Of a DNA stretch of 7,807 nt, positions 1 through 5,568 are shown piece after piece. The notes under the pieces were generated by a model. That model worked only from the letters and a program-made list of their open reading frames with translations, searched no databases and was not told where the DNA came from. Made by a program: the position numbers and the translations under genes. The DNA is from Alphaproteobacteria bacterium (GTDB taxonomy: Bacteria; Pseudomonadota; Alphaproteobacteria; Micropepsales; Micropepsaceae), in contig JAFKFF010000056.1 in the NCBI GenBank assembly GCA_017307315.1, forward strand, positions 1-7,807, in the 5' to 3' direction. Positions within the stretch are counted from its first letter, which is position 1. Each line of letters starts with the position of its first letter.

Positions 1-41
1 TGCACATGATCGGCACGGTGGCGGGATCGACCACCAAGTAA
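1..41 (+). pseudogene. Detached 5' end of the flavin amine oxidase gene: probable Tat signal remnant ended by in-frame TAA
   Basis: From base 3 the reading frame encodes HMIGTVAGSTTK and then TAA at 39-41. The same frame continues without another stop as N-A-M-T-E-M-G-F-A-Q-E-S, which is the start of the amine oxidase below. Short apolar stretches such as MIGTVAGS followed by a few residues and an alanine/glycine-rich linker are what I recall from the hydrophobic part of twin-arginine signals in this flavin amine oxidase family, where an aromatic Y commonly stands where the TAA falls. One C-to-A change (TAC to TAA) would explain it. The twin arginines and true start would lie before base 1. 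The alternative is that this is simply the last 12 residues of a separate upstream gene that happens to share the frame. The resemblance is from memory, not an alignment. Confidence 0.55.
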
Positions 42-47
42 AACGCG

Positions 48-1556
48 ATGACCGAAATGGGCTTCGCGCAGGAAAGCGGCTATTCCGGCCCACCCAATCT
101 GGGGAAGGTGCGCCCCGGCGCCTCGGTGCTGATCCTGGGCGCCGGGATAGCGGGCATGGTCGCGGCGATGGAGATGCGCGATGCCGGATATAAAGTGACG
201 GTGCTGGAATATAACGGCCGCCCCGGCGGGCGGAACTGGTCGCTCTATGGCGGCGACACCTATACCGAACTGGGCGGCTTCACCCAGCATGTGCAGTTCG
301 ATCCGGGCCAGTACATCAATCCCGGCCCCTGGCGTCTGCCGCACCATCATTACGGCATCCTGCATTACGCCAACAAGCTGGGCGTCGGGCTCGAGCCCTT
401 CATCCAGGTCAACTACAACGCCTATGTCCACAACACCAACGCCTATGGCGGCAAGCCCAAGCGTTTCCGCGAAGTGCAGGCGGACTTCCACGGCCATGTC
501 GCCGAGCTGCTCGCCAAATCGACCAGGCAGAAGGCGCTGGACGATGCGGTGACGAAAGAGGATCAGGCGATCCTGCTGGAAGCCTTGCGGGCCTGGGGCG
601 CGCTCGACAAGGACATGAAATATGTGAAGAGCCGCCAGACCTCGAACCGGCGCGGGCCCGTGGTGGCCGAAGGCGGCGGGCTGAATTCGCTGCCGACCTA
701 TTCGGAGCCGGGCAAATTCCCCGACCTGCTGCGGTCGTATATGTGGCGCGCCATCGGCTGGGGCCACGATTACGAATACCAGACCGCGATCTTCCAGCCC
801 AAGGGCGGCATGGGCCAGATCGGCAAGGCCTTCGGCAAGGCGCTGGGCAATCTCATCACCTACAACGCCAAGGTGATCGACATTCACCAGGACGGGAAGG
901 GCGTCACCGCGACCTATATCGATTCCCAGAAGGGCGGCGCGCCGCGAAAGGCCACCGCCGACTGGTGCATCTGCACCATTCCCGCCTCGGTCCTGTCGCA
1001 GATCCCGATGAACGTGTCGGGCAAGATGAAGGCGGCGATCAACGCCATTCCCTATGGCGCGGGGCTGAAGGTGGGGCTGCAGATGAAGCGCCGCTTCTGG
1101 GAGGAGGACGACCGCATCTATGGCGGGCTCACCTACACCAACCAGCCCAACGCCATGATCGGCTACCCGATGTGGGATTATTTCTCCAAGGGAAAGGGCG
1201 TCTTGCTCGGCACCTATCTGATGGGCGCGGGCGCCTTCGTGGCCTCGTCCAAGCCGCCGGAGCAGCGCATCAAGGATGCCGTGGAGTATGGCGAGAAGGT
1301 CCATCCCGGCCAGTACAAGAAGAATTTCGAATGCGGCGTGGCGGTGGCCTGGCATCGCGTGCCCTGGACCCTGGGCTGCTCCGGCCAATGGACCGAAGCG
1401 GCGCGCGAGCAGCATTACAACAATGCCTGCGCGCTGGACGGGCGCATCGTGCTGGCGGGCGAACATATCTCGCGCCTGCCGGCGTGGCAGGAAGGGGCCG
1501 TCACGTCGGCGACGGACGCGATGAAACGGCTGCATGCGCGGGTTATGAGCGCTTAA
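48..1556 (+). CDS. Flavin amine oxidase family protein (FAD-dependent), apparently lacking its Tat signal
   Basis: A 502-residue FAD enzyme of the monoamine oxidase / L-amino-acid oxidase superfamily, which oxidises an amine or amino acid to an imine; the substrate cannot be read from sequence. Visible features: a dinucleotide-binding strand and GAGIAG loop at residues 31-36, the ribose-binding acid E54, the family motif RPGGR at 58-62, a lysine (K341) before RRFWEED that fits the conserved flavin-N5 lysine, and the C-terminal FAD motif around AGEH (470-473) with W480 in PAWQEGAV at the expected aromatic-cage position. The first candidate start is ATG 48, with ATG 57 as an alternative; neither has a convincing ribosome binding site. 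Relatives I recall carry a twin-arginine signal and act in the periplasm. Here the frame upstream is in register but broken by TAA 39-41, so the product is a leaderless cytoplasmic protein, a pseudogene product, or the stop is a sequence error. An exported cytochrome follows 179 bases downstream. Confidence 0.88.
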   Translation: MTEMGFAQESGYSGPPNLGKVRPGASVLILGAGIAGMVAAMEMRDAGYKVTVLEYNGRPGGRNWSLYGGDTYTELGGFTQHVQFDPGQYINPGPWRLPHHHYGILHYANKLGVGLEPFIQVNYNAYVHNTNAYGGKPKRFREVQADFHGHVAELLAKSTRQKALDDAVTKEDQAILLEALRAWGALDKDMKYVKSRQTSNRRGPVVAEGGGLNSLPTYSEPGKFPDLLRSYMWRAIGWGHDYEYQTAIFQPKGGMGQIGKAFGKALGNLITYNAKVIDIHQDGKGVTATYIDSQKGGAPRKATADWCICTIPASVLSQIPMNVSGKMKAAINAIPYGAGLKVGLQMKRRFWEEDDRIYGGLTYTNQPNAMIGYPMWDYFSKGKGVLLGTYLMGAGAFVASSKPPEQRIKDAVEYGEKVHPGQYKKNFECGVAVAWHRVPWTLGCSGQWTEAAREQHYNNACALDGRIVLAGEHISRLPAWQEGAVTSATDAMKRLHARVMSA

Positions 1557-1574
1557 TGAAGGGCGCTTGTCTTT

Positions 1575-1640
1575 TGGCCGCTGGCGGCGTCGCGCGTGCT
1601 CACGGGCTATACGCCTGCTCCGCGCGACGCTCCTGGCCAG
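1575..1640. repeat. Imperfect inverted repeat after the amine oxidase gene
   Basis: GCGTCGCGCG at 1587-1596 is perfectly complementary to CGCGCGACGC at 1621-1630 (10 bp, 24-base loop). Beyond an internal loop, TGGCC at 1575-1579 pairs with GGCCA at 1635-1639. The structure begins about 20 bases after the amine oxidase stop. There is no T-run after the 3' arm, so it is not a standard intrinsic terminator; it may protect the 3' end of the mRNA or be part of a dispersed repeat. GC-rich sequence makes such pairing easier by chance. Confidence 0.45.
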
Positions 1641-1676
1641 CGATCAAAATACTGCGCGCGGATTTGTTTCTACGAT

Positions 1677-1705
1677 CCTCACCCTGAGCCTGTCGAAGGG
1701 TGAGG
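1677..1705. repeat. REP-like palindrome (CTTCGACAGGCTCAGG family)
   Basis: CCTCACCCT at 1677-1685 and AGGGTGAGG at 1697-1705 form a perfect 9-bp stem around the 11-base loop GAGCCTGTCGA. On the minus strand the core reads CCCTTCGACAGGCTCAGGG, which I recognise as a very common dispersed intergenic palindrome in Sphingomonas-like and other alphaproteobacterial genomes. It sits in the gap between the amine oxidase and cytochrome genes and ends 30 bases before the cytochrome start. It may stabilise or partly end the upstream transcript, but its family is defined by repetition, not by a known regulatory role. Confidence 0.75.
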
Positions 1706-1735
1706 CAAGCGACAAAGATCAAAAAGGGGATGGCA

Positions 1736-2146
1736 ATGAAATTCGGTCTGATGGCGGGGGCAGTGGTTCTGGGATTGTGCGTGTCGTCGGCGGCCATCGC
1801 CGATGGGGCGCAGGACATGGGCGCGGGCGCGATGAACCGGGGCGGCGGGCCCTACAGCTTCCAGGGCGGGCAGGCGATCTTCACCAATGTCTGCCAGGGC
1901 TGCCACATGCCGAACGCGCAGGGCGCGGTGGGCGCGGGCACGTATCCGGCGCTGGCCAAGAACGCCAAGCTGGAGGTGGCGGGCTATCCGGTGGCGGTGA
2001 TCACGCATGGCCAGAAGGCGATGCCGTCCTTCGGCAATCTCCTGAACGACCAGCAGGTGGCCGATGTGGTCAATTACATCCGCACCCATTTCGGCAACGC
2101 GTACAAGGACAAGGTTTCGCCCGCGGACGTGAAGGCGCAGCGCTGA
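1736..2146 (+). CDS. Exported monoheme c-type cytochrome
   Basis: A 136-residue class I cytochrome c. Residues 1-22 form a Sec signal peptide (MKFGLMAGAVVLGL core, likely cleavage after AIA around residue 22), so it works in the periplasm. A glycine-rich linker precedes the single heme site C53-Q-G-C56-H57, and M96 in KAMPSFG is the probable sixth heme ligand, followed by the terminal helix QQVADVVNYIRTHF typical of the fold. I chose ATG 1736 over the longer frame (GTG 1700) and ATG 1730 because GGGG at 1726-1729 is well spaced for it and the signal peptide then starts cleanly. The 5' gap carries a REP-like hairpin. It is the nearest gene to the amine oxidase, so it could accept electrons from that flavoprotein or from the downstream molybdenum enzyme; neither partnership is shown by the sequence itself. 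No break or missing heme residue is seen. Confidence 0.9.
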   Translation: MKFGLMAGAVVLGLCVSSAAIADGAQDMGAGAMNRGGGPYSFQGGQAIFTNVCQGCHMPNAQGAVGAGTYPALAKNAKLEVAGYPVAVITHGQKAMPSFGNLLNDQQVADVVNYIRTHFGNAYKDKVSPADVKAQR

Positions 2147-2230
2147 CGGTCGTCCCACAGGCGTCTTTGTCCGGACGCGAAGCCGCCGCAATTTTCGGCC
2201 ACCATGTTTCCGTCGAAGAGAAGGCGCCCC

Positions 2231-2989
2231 ATGGAAGAGAAGAACCGTCTGCCCGCCGCCGCCCTGCTGGGGCTCCTGGTCGCCATCGGCCTTTCCGTCG
2301 CGGGTTATTTCGTCAGCGAGACGCTCTACAAAGGCCGCGCCGCCTCCAACACCGTGACGGTGAAGGGCTTCGCCGAGCGCGACGTGAAGGCCGATTTGGC
2401 GCTGTGGCAGTTCAGCTATGCGCTCACCGGCGGCGATCTCGCCCAGCTCTATGCCCGCTCCAGCGAGAATGAAAAGACCCTGACCGATTTCCTGGTGCAG
2501 AAGGGCTTTCCCAGGGCCGAGATCAAGCCCGGCAGCGTGCAGCTGGAGGATCTTCTCGCCAACCAGTACCGCACCAACAACATCCCCGCCGACAAGCGCT
2601 ACATCCTGCGCAACACCATCTCGGTGCGTTCCACCGCCGTGGAGCGGGTGGAGACCACCCAGCGCGCCCTCAACGATCTGATCCGCCAGGGCATCGTGCT
2701 CACCGGCAACAATGTCGATTTCCAGTTCACCAGGCTGAACGACATCAAGGCGGCGATGCTGCGCGACGCCACCAAGAATGCGCGCGACGCCGCCCAGCAA
2801 TTCGCCAACGATGCCGACAGCCGGGTGGGCTCGATCCAGTCGGCGACCCAAGGCTTCTTCTCCATCGGCTCGCGCGACAGCGCCGCGCAAGGGACGGGCG
2901 GGGAGGGCGGCTATGTCCCGCCCCAGGCCAGCAGCATCGACAAGAAGGTGCGGGTGGTGGTGACCTTGACCTATTACCTGGATCGGTGA
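2231..2989 (+). CDS. SIMPL domain-containing protein (DUF541), membrane anchored
   Basis: A 252-residue protein of the SIMPL/DUF541 family (E. coli YggE relatives, about the same length), whose molecular function is not settled; members are envelope proteins linked to oxidative-stress tolerance or oligomeric assemblies. A single N-terminal hydrophobic helix (about residues 8-27) would anchor or export it, leaving the bulk outside the cytoplasm. The SIMPL domain begins at about residue 40 with TVTVKGFAERDVKADLALW and runs to the C-terminal strand VRVVVTLTYYL; a glycine/serine-rich loop lies at 214-236. ATG 2231 is preferred to ATG 2204 because GAGAAGG at 2218-2224 is correctly placed and the MEEKN start leads directly into the membrane helix. 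It lies 84 bases after the cytochrome stop, so may share its transcript. Its place between two redox gene pairs hints at an envelope redox-stress role, but that is guesswork. Confidence 0.88.
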   Translation: MEEKNRLPAAALLGLLVAIGLSVAGYFVSETLYKGRAASNTVTVKGFAERDVKADLALWQFSYALTGGDLAQLYARSSENEKTLTDFLVQKGFPRAEIKPGSVQLEDLLANQYRTNNIPADKRYILRNTISVRSTAVERVETTQRALNDLIRQGIVLTGNNVDFQFTRLNDIKAAMLRDATKNARDAAQQFANDADSRVGSIQSATQGFFSIGSRDSAAQGTGGEGGYVPPQASSIDKKVRVVVTLTYYLDR

Positions 2990-3002
2990 GCCTTCGCGCC
3001 TG

Positions 3003-3043
3003 TTGACACGCGATATGACCATTTGGATATCACGAAATCGCGT
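3003..3043 (+). promoter_or_regulatory. Candidate sigma70-type promoter with overlapping inverted repeat
   Basis: TTGACA at 3003-3008 is a perfect -35 consensus. After a 17-base spacer, GATATC at 3026-3031 is a weak -10 (three of six matches). A 7-bp inverted repeat, ACGCGAT at 3008-3014 and ATCGCGT at 3037-3043, straddles the -10 and could be an operator. If used, it would start transcription roughly 190 bases before the molybdenum-enzyme gene. The -10 is poor and the repeat short, so both are tentative. Confidence 0.4.
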
Positions 3044-3172
3044 TTGAGCCTTTGTTTATGGGCGTGCGGCGATGGCGGAACCGCGCGCATTGGAAGGGTG
3101 AAGGCGGCGCGATCATCGTCTAATGTCTCCCGCGAAACGGCGCGCTTCACGACGCCGGAATTTTTGTTTGCC

Positions 3173-3211
3173 GCGCAATCCGAAAACCGCTTCGCATTTT
3201 TCGGATTGCGC
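3173..3211. repeat. 14-bp perfect hairpin in the soxC-like gene leader
   Basis: GCGCAATCCGAAAA at 3173-3186 and TTTTCGGATTGCGC at 3198-3211 are exact reverse complements around an 11-base loop (CCGCTTCGCAT). The 3' arm ends two bases before the AGGAGG ribosome binding site of the next gene, so folding could affect translation initiation. The 5' arm with its loop resembles the CGGAAAACCG-type dispersed intergenic repeats I recall from Rhizobiales-like genomes, so a repeat element that landed here is as likely as a dedicated control element. It lacks a following T-run, so it is not a typical terminator. Confidence 0.7.
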
Positions 3212-3213
3212 TT

Positions 3214-3223
3214 AGGAGGGGAG
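3214..3223 (+). promoter_or_regulatory. Strong ribosome binding site of the SoxC-like gene
   Basis: AGGAGGGGAG at 3214-3223 is the strongest Shine-Dalgarno match in the window. GGAGG (3215-3219) lies 11 bases before ATG 3231, slightly long; the overlapping GGGGAG gives 7. It decides for ATG 3231 against ATG 3315 and 3333, which would shorten the leader before the twin arginines. Confidence 0.75.
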
Positions 3224-3230
3224 ACGATCC

Positions 3231-4550
3231 ATGGACCATCCCGCCATCGGCGAGGCCGTGACCGAAACCGAGATCGAACAGGCGCTGCAAAGCGACTGCG
3301 ATTGCAAGGACGGGATGTTCCCGCAAGGAAAGATGGGAACCGCCAGCCGCCGCGCCTTCCTGCGCGGCAGCGGCTTGCTGACTGCCGCCGCCGCCATCGT
3401 GCCGGTGAAGGCGTTTGGCCAGGATGCCGCGGGCGAGGGGCCCTGGAGCGTGCCGGGCGAAATCGCCAAAAGCGATTACGGCCAGCGCGCCTCGTTCGAA
3501 ACCGTGAAGCGCCTTGCGTCCTTCGGCGGCACCTCCAGCCTCACCCCGCTGCAGGCGGGCGTTGGCATCATCACGCCCTCGCGCCTTCATTTCGAGCGCC
3601 ACCACAACGGCGTGCCCACCATCGATCCCGCCCAGCATCGCCTCGTCATTCACGGCATGGTGGACAAGCCGATGAAATATTCGGTGGAGGATTTGAAGCG
3701 CTTTCCGTCCACCTCGCGCATCCTCTTCGTGGAATGCTCCGGCAATTCCAACGCCGCTTCGCGCAGCGCCAACCAGAAGACGGTGCAGGAGGCGCACGGC
3801 CTCACCTCCACCTCGGAATGGACCGGCGTGCGGCTGTCCACGCTCCTGGCGCAGGTGGGGGTGAAGGATGGCGCGGCCTGGGTGCTGGCGGAAGGGTCGG
3901 ACGGCGCGATGCTGTCGCGCAGCGTGCCTATCGACAAGATGCTGGACGACGCCATCGTCGCCTATGCCCAGAACGGCGAAGCGATAAGGCCCGAAAACGG
4001 TTATCCGATGCGGCTGATCCTTCCCGGCTGGGAGGGCAACATCAACGTCAAATGGCTCAGGCGCCTGAAGATCGGCGACAAGCCGTTCATGACGCGGGAA
4101 GAGACGTCGAAATATACCGACCTGATGACGACGACCGGCAAGGCGCGCCAGTTCAGCTGGGTGATGGAAGCCAAGTCCGTGATCACGTTTCCGTCGGGCG
4201 ACATGCGCCTGCCGGGCAAAGGCTTTTATGAGATCTCGGGCCTGGCCTGGTCGGGCCGCGCGCCGATCGAGCGGGTGGAAGTCTCCACCGATGGCGGCAA
4301 GAGCTGGGGCCTCGCCTCGCTGCAGGAGCCGGTGCTGCCCAAGGCGCATGTGCGCTTCCGCTTCCCCTGGCATTGGGACGGCGGCGAAGCGGTGCTGGAA
4401 AGTCGCGCCACCGACCAGACCGGCTATGTCCAGCCGACCAAGGCGTTCCTCACCCGCAACGAGGGCGTAGGCCCCACTTATCATTACAACGGCATCCAGA
4501 GCTGGAAGGTGCTGGCCGACGGGAGCGTGAGCAATGTCCTTCAAGCTTAA
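3231..4550 (+). CDS. soxC: SoxC-type sulfite dehydrogenase, molybdopterin catalytic subunit
   Basis: A 439-residue enzyme of the sulfite oxidase family, close in length to SoxC (about 430). SoxC with cytochrome SoxD oxidises protein-bound sulfur or sulfite in the periplasm. Residues 38-62 hold a twin-arginine signal (SRRAFLRG, R40-R41, then an alanine-rich core), implying export of the folded molybdenum protein. The molybdopterin domain spans about 100-300, with HHNGVP near 125, the molybdenum-ligand cysteine C169 in FVECSGN, and GWEGNINVKWLRRL at 266-279. The C-terminal dimerisation domain (about 305-410) contains GLAWSGRAPIERVEVSTDGG. The stretch before the arginines is unusually long (about 38 residues) and acidic with C23 and C25. 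The strong ribosome binding site at 3214-3223 supports this start. It overlaps the next cytochrome gene by 17 bases, so the two are coupled. No other sox genes lie in the window, so the true substrate may be free sulfite or another oxyanion. Confidence 0.9.
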   Translation: MDHPAIGEAVTETEIEQALQSDCDCKDGMFPQGKMGTASRRAFLRGSGLLTAAAAIVPVKAFGQDAAGEGPWSVPGEIAKSDYGQRASFETVKRLASFGGTSSLTPLQAGVGIITPSRLHFERHHNGVPTIDPAQHRLVIHGMVDKPMKYSVEDLKRFPSTSRILFVECSGNSNAASRSANQKTVQEAHGLTSTSEWTGVRLSTLLAQVGVKDGAAWVLAEGSDGAMLSRSVPIDKMLDDAIVAYAQNGEAIRPENGYPMRLILPGWEGNINVKWLRRLKIGDKPFMTREETSKYTDLMTTTGKARQFSWVMEAKSVITFPSGDMRLPGKGFYEISGLAWSGRAPIERVEVSTDGGKSWGLASLQEPVLPKAHVRFRFPWHWDGGEAVLESRATDQTGYVQPTKAFLTRNEGVGPTYHYNGIQSWKVLADGSVSNVLQA

Positions 4551-5130
4551 AGGCGCATTTCTGGGCGCGGCGGTTCTGGCCGCGTTGCCCGTCACGGTGT
4601 GGGCGCAGCAGGTGGGTTATCCCGGCGGCGCGGCCTATCCGTTTGGTTCGCCCGCCAGCGAGGCCGACATTCGGGCGTGGGACAAGGATGTGCGTCCCGA
4701 CGGGGCGGGCTTGCCCGCGGGCAGCGGCACCTACAAGCAGGGCGAACAGATCTATGGCGAGCAATGCGCCTCCTGCCATGGGCTGAAGCTGGAAGGCATC
4801 CGCGATCCCAATCTGCCGCAAGGCGGGGCGCCCGCGCTGGTGGGCGGACGCGGCACCCTCAACACCACCCATTTCAAGCAGACGGTGGAGAGCTACTGGC
4901 CCTACGCCACCACCTTGTTCGATTACATCACCCGCGCCATGCCCTATACCGCGCCCGGTTCCTTGAAGCCGGACGAGGTCTATGCGCTGGTCGCCTACAT
5001 CCTGGCGGAAGGCCATGTCATCAAGCCGACCGAGGTGATGGACGCCAAGTCGCTGCCCAAGGTGCGGATGCCGAACAGGGACGGCTTTTATATCGACAAT
5101 CGGCCTTATCCCGTGAAAAGGTACGACTAG
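4534..5130 (+). CDS. SoxD-like monoheme cytochrome c, partner of the SoxC-type enzyme
   Basis: A 198-residue exported cytochrome c. Residues 1-25 are a Sec signal (GAFLGAAVLAALPVTVWA, likely cleavage after WAQ or WA). One heme site, C78-A-S-C81-H82, is followed by LVGGRGTL, SYWPYATTLFDYI and RAMPYTAPGSL, where M136 is the probable distal ligand, then the helix DEVYALVAYILAEG and the tail VMDAKSLPKVRMPNRDGF. These blocks match what I know of SoxD and related sulfite dehydrogenase cytochromes, but classical SoxD is about twice as long and diheme; this is a single-domain version. The start ATG 4534 lies inside the end of the molybdenum-enzyme gene with GGGAG at 4521-4525, so translation is coupled. 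It should accept electrons from the molybdenum centre in the periplasm and pass them to the respiratory chain. Confidence 0.9.
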   Translation: MSFKLKGAFLGAAVLAALPVTVWAQQVGYPGGAAYPFGSPASEADIRAWDKDVRPDGAGLPAGSGTYKQGEQIYGEQCASCHGLKLEGIRDPNLPQGGAPALVGGRGTLNTTHFKQTVESYWPYATTLFDYITRAMPYTAPGSLKPDEVYALVAYILAEGHVIKPTEVMDAKSLPKVRMPNRDGFYIDNRPYPVKRYD

Positions 5131-5156
5131 CGCGCCGCCCGACATCGGCGGACGCG
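5131..5156. promoter_or_regulatory. Hairpin filling the spacer between the cytochrome and DCC genes
   Basis: CGCGCCGCC at 5131-5139 pairs with GGCGG at 5147-5151 and, past a bulged A at 5152, with CGCG at 5153-5156, giving nine GC pairs around a 7-base loop. It starts directly after the cytochrome stop and ends one base before ATG 5158, so the only ribosome-binding-like bases (GGCGGA, 5147-5152) lie in its 3' arm. No T-run follows, so it is not a normal terminator. Confidence 0.5.
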
Positions 5157-5157
5157 G

Positions 5158-5568
5158 ATGCCGGGAATGTATGCTGCGGGGCCCATCATTGTTTTCGACG
5201 CCGAATGCATTTTGTGTTCGGCCAATGCGCAATTCATTCTGCGGTATGACCGGCGCGCGTATTTCCGGCTGGCCTCGATGCAGGGCGCGGCGGGCAGCGC
5301 ACTTTACCGGCGCTTCGGCATCGATCCCACCAATCCTGAAACCTTCATCGTCGTGACCGGCGATATCGCTTTGCGCAACAGCGATGCGGTGCTGGCGATC
5401 TGGTCCGGCCTGGGCTGGCCGTGGCGTGTCCTGAGCATCTTGCGGTTTGTGCCCCGTTTCCTGCGGGACGGGCTTTATCGCCTGATCGCGCGCAACCGGT
5501 ATCGCCTGTTCGGCAAGCGCGACACCTGCTGGCTGCCGGCACCGGATCATGCGGATCGCATGTTGTGA
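5158..5568 (+). CDS. DCC-family thiol-disulfide oxidoreductase-like protein (DUF393)
   Basis: A 136-residue member of the DCC/DUF393 family, named for a DxxCxxC signature near the N terminus and thought to have a thioredoxin-like fold; substrates are unknown. Here the signature is FDAECILC with D14, C17 and C20, so the family's aspartate and both cysteines are kept. Further family blocks are FRLASMQGAAG (36-46), the DAVLAIWSGLGWPWR stretch (76-90), and the closing YRLIARNRYRLFGKRDTCWLP (107-127). No signal peptide is seen, so it is probably cytoplasmic. ATG 5158 and ATG 5167 are both possible; the domain itself starts at about residue 8, and the site before 5158 sits in a hairpin. The stop overlaps the GTG start of the next gene (GTGA), so the two are translated together. 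It lies 27 bases after the cytochrome gene, but its looser codon use suggests a different history. Confidence 0.85.
   Translation: MPGMYAAGPIIVFDAECILCSANAQFILRYDRRAYFRLASMQGAAGSALYRRFGIDPTNPETFIVVTGDIALRNSDAVLAIWSGLGWPWRVLSILRFVPRFLRDGLYRLIARNRYRLFGKRDTCWLPAPDHADRML

Noticed and set aside
2161..2178. GCGTC/GACGC hairpin with GTCCGGAC palindrome after the cytochrome stop, considered as a terminator
   Set aside because: Only a 5-bp stem and no T-run; expected by chance in sequence of this composition.
1679..3022. 447-residue open frame on the minus strand across the cytochrome and SIMPL genes
   Set aside because: It is antisense to two well-supported genes, is rich in R, H, G and A as expected from the complement of GC-rich coding DNA, and shows no family motif.
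3123..3215. Small open frame of 30 codons just before the SoxC-like gene (starts MSPAKRRASRRR, TAG overlapping the ribosome binding site), considered as a leader peptide
   Set aside because: No ribosome binding site of its own, and half of it is the translation of the hairpin repeat; its placement is suggestive but not enough.
3147..4595. 482-residue minus-strand open frame opposite the SoxC-like gene
   Set aside because: Low-complexity composition and complete overlap with a clear molybdopterin enzyme mark it as a shadow of GC-rich third positions.
5421..5564. N-terminal extension of the Rossmann-DUF4166 gene from ATG 5421
   Set aside because: The extra 48 residues lie wholly inside the DCC gene in another frame and have no domain features; GTG 5565 starts exactly at the first Rossmann strand.
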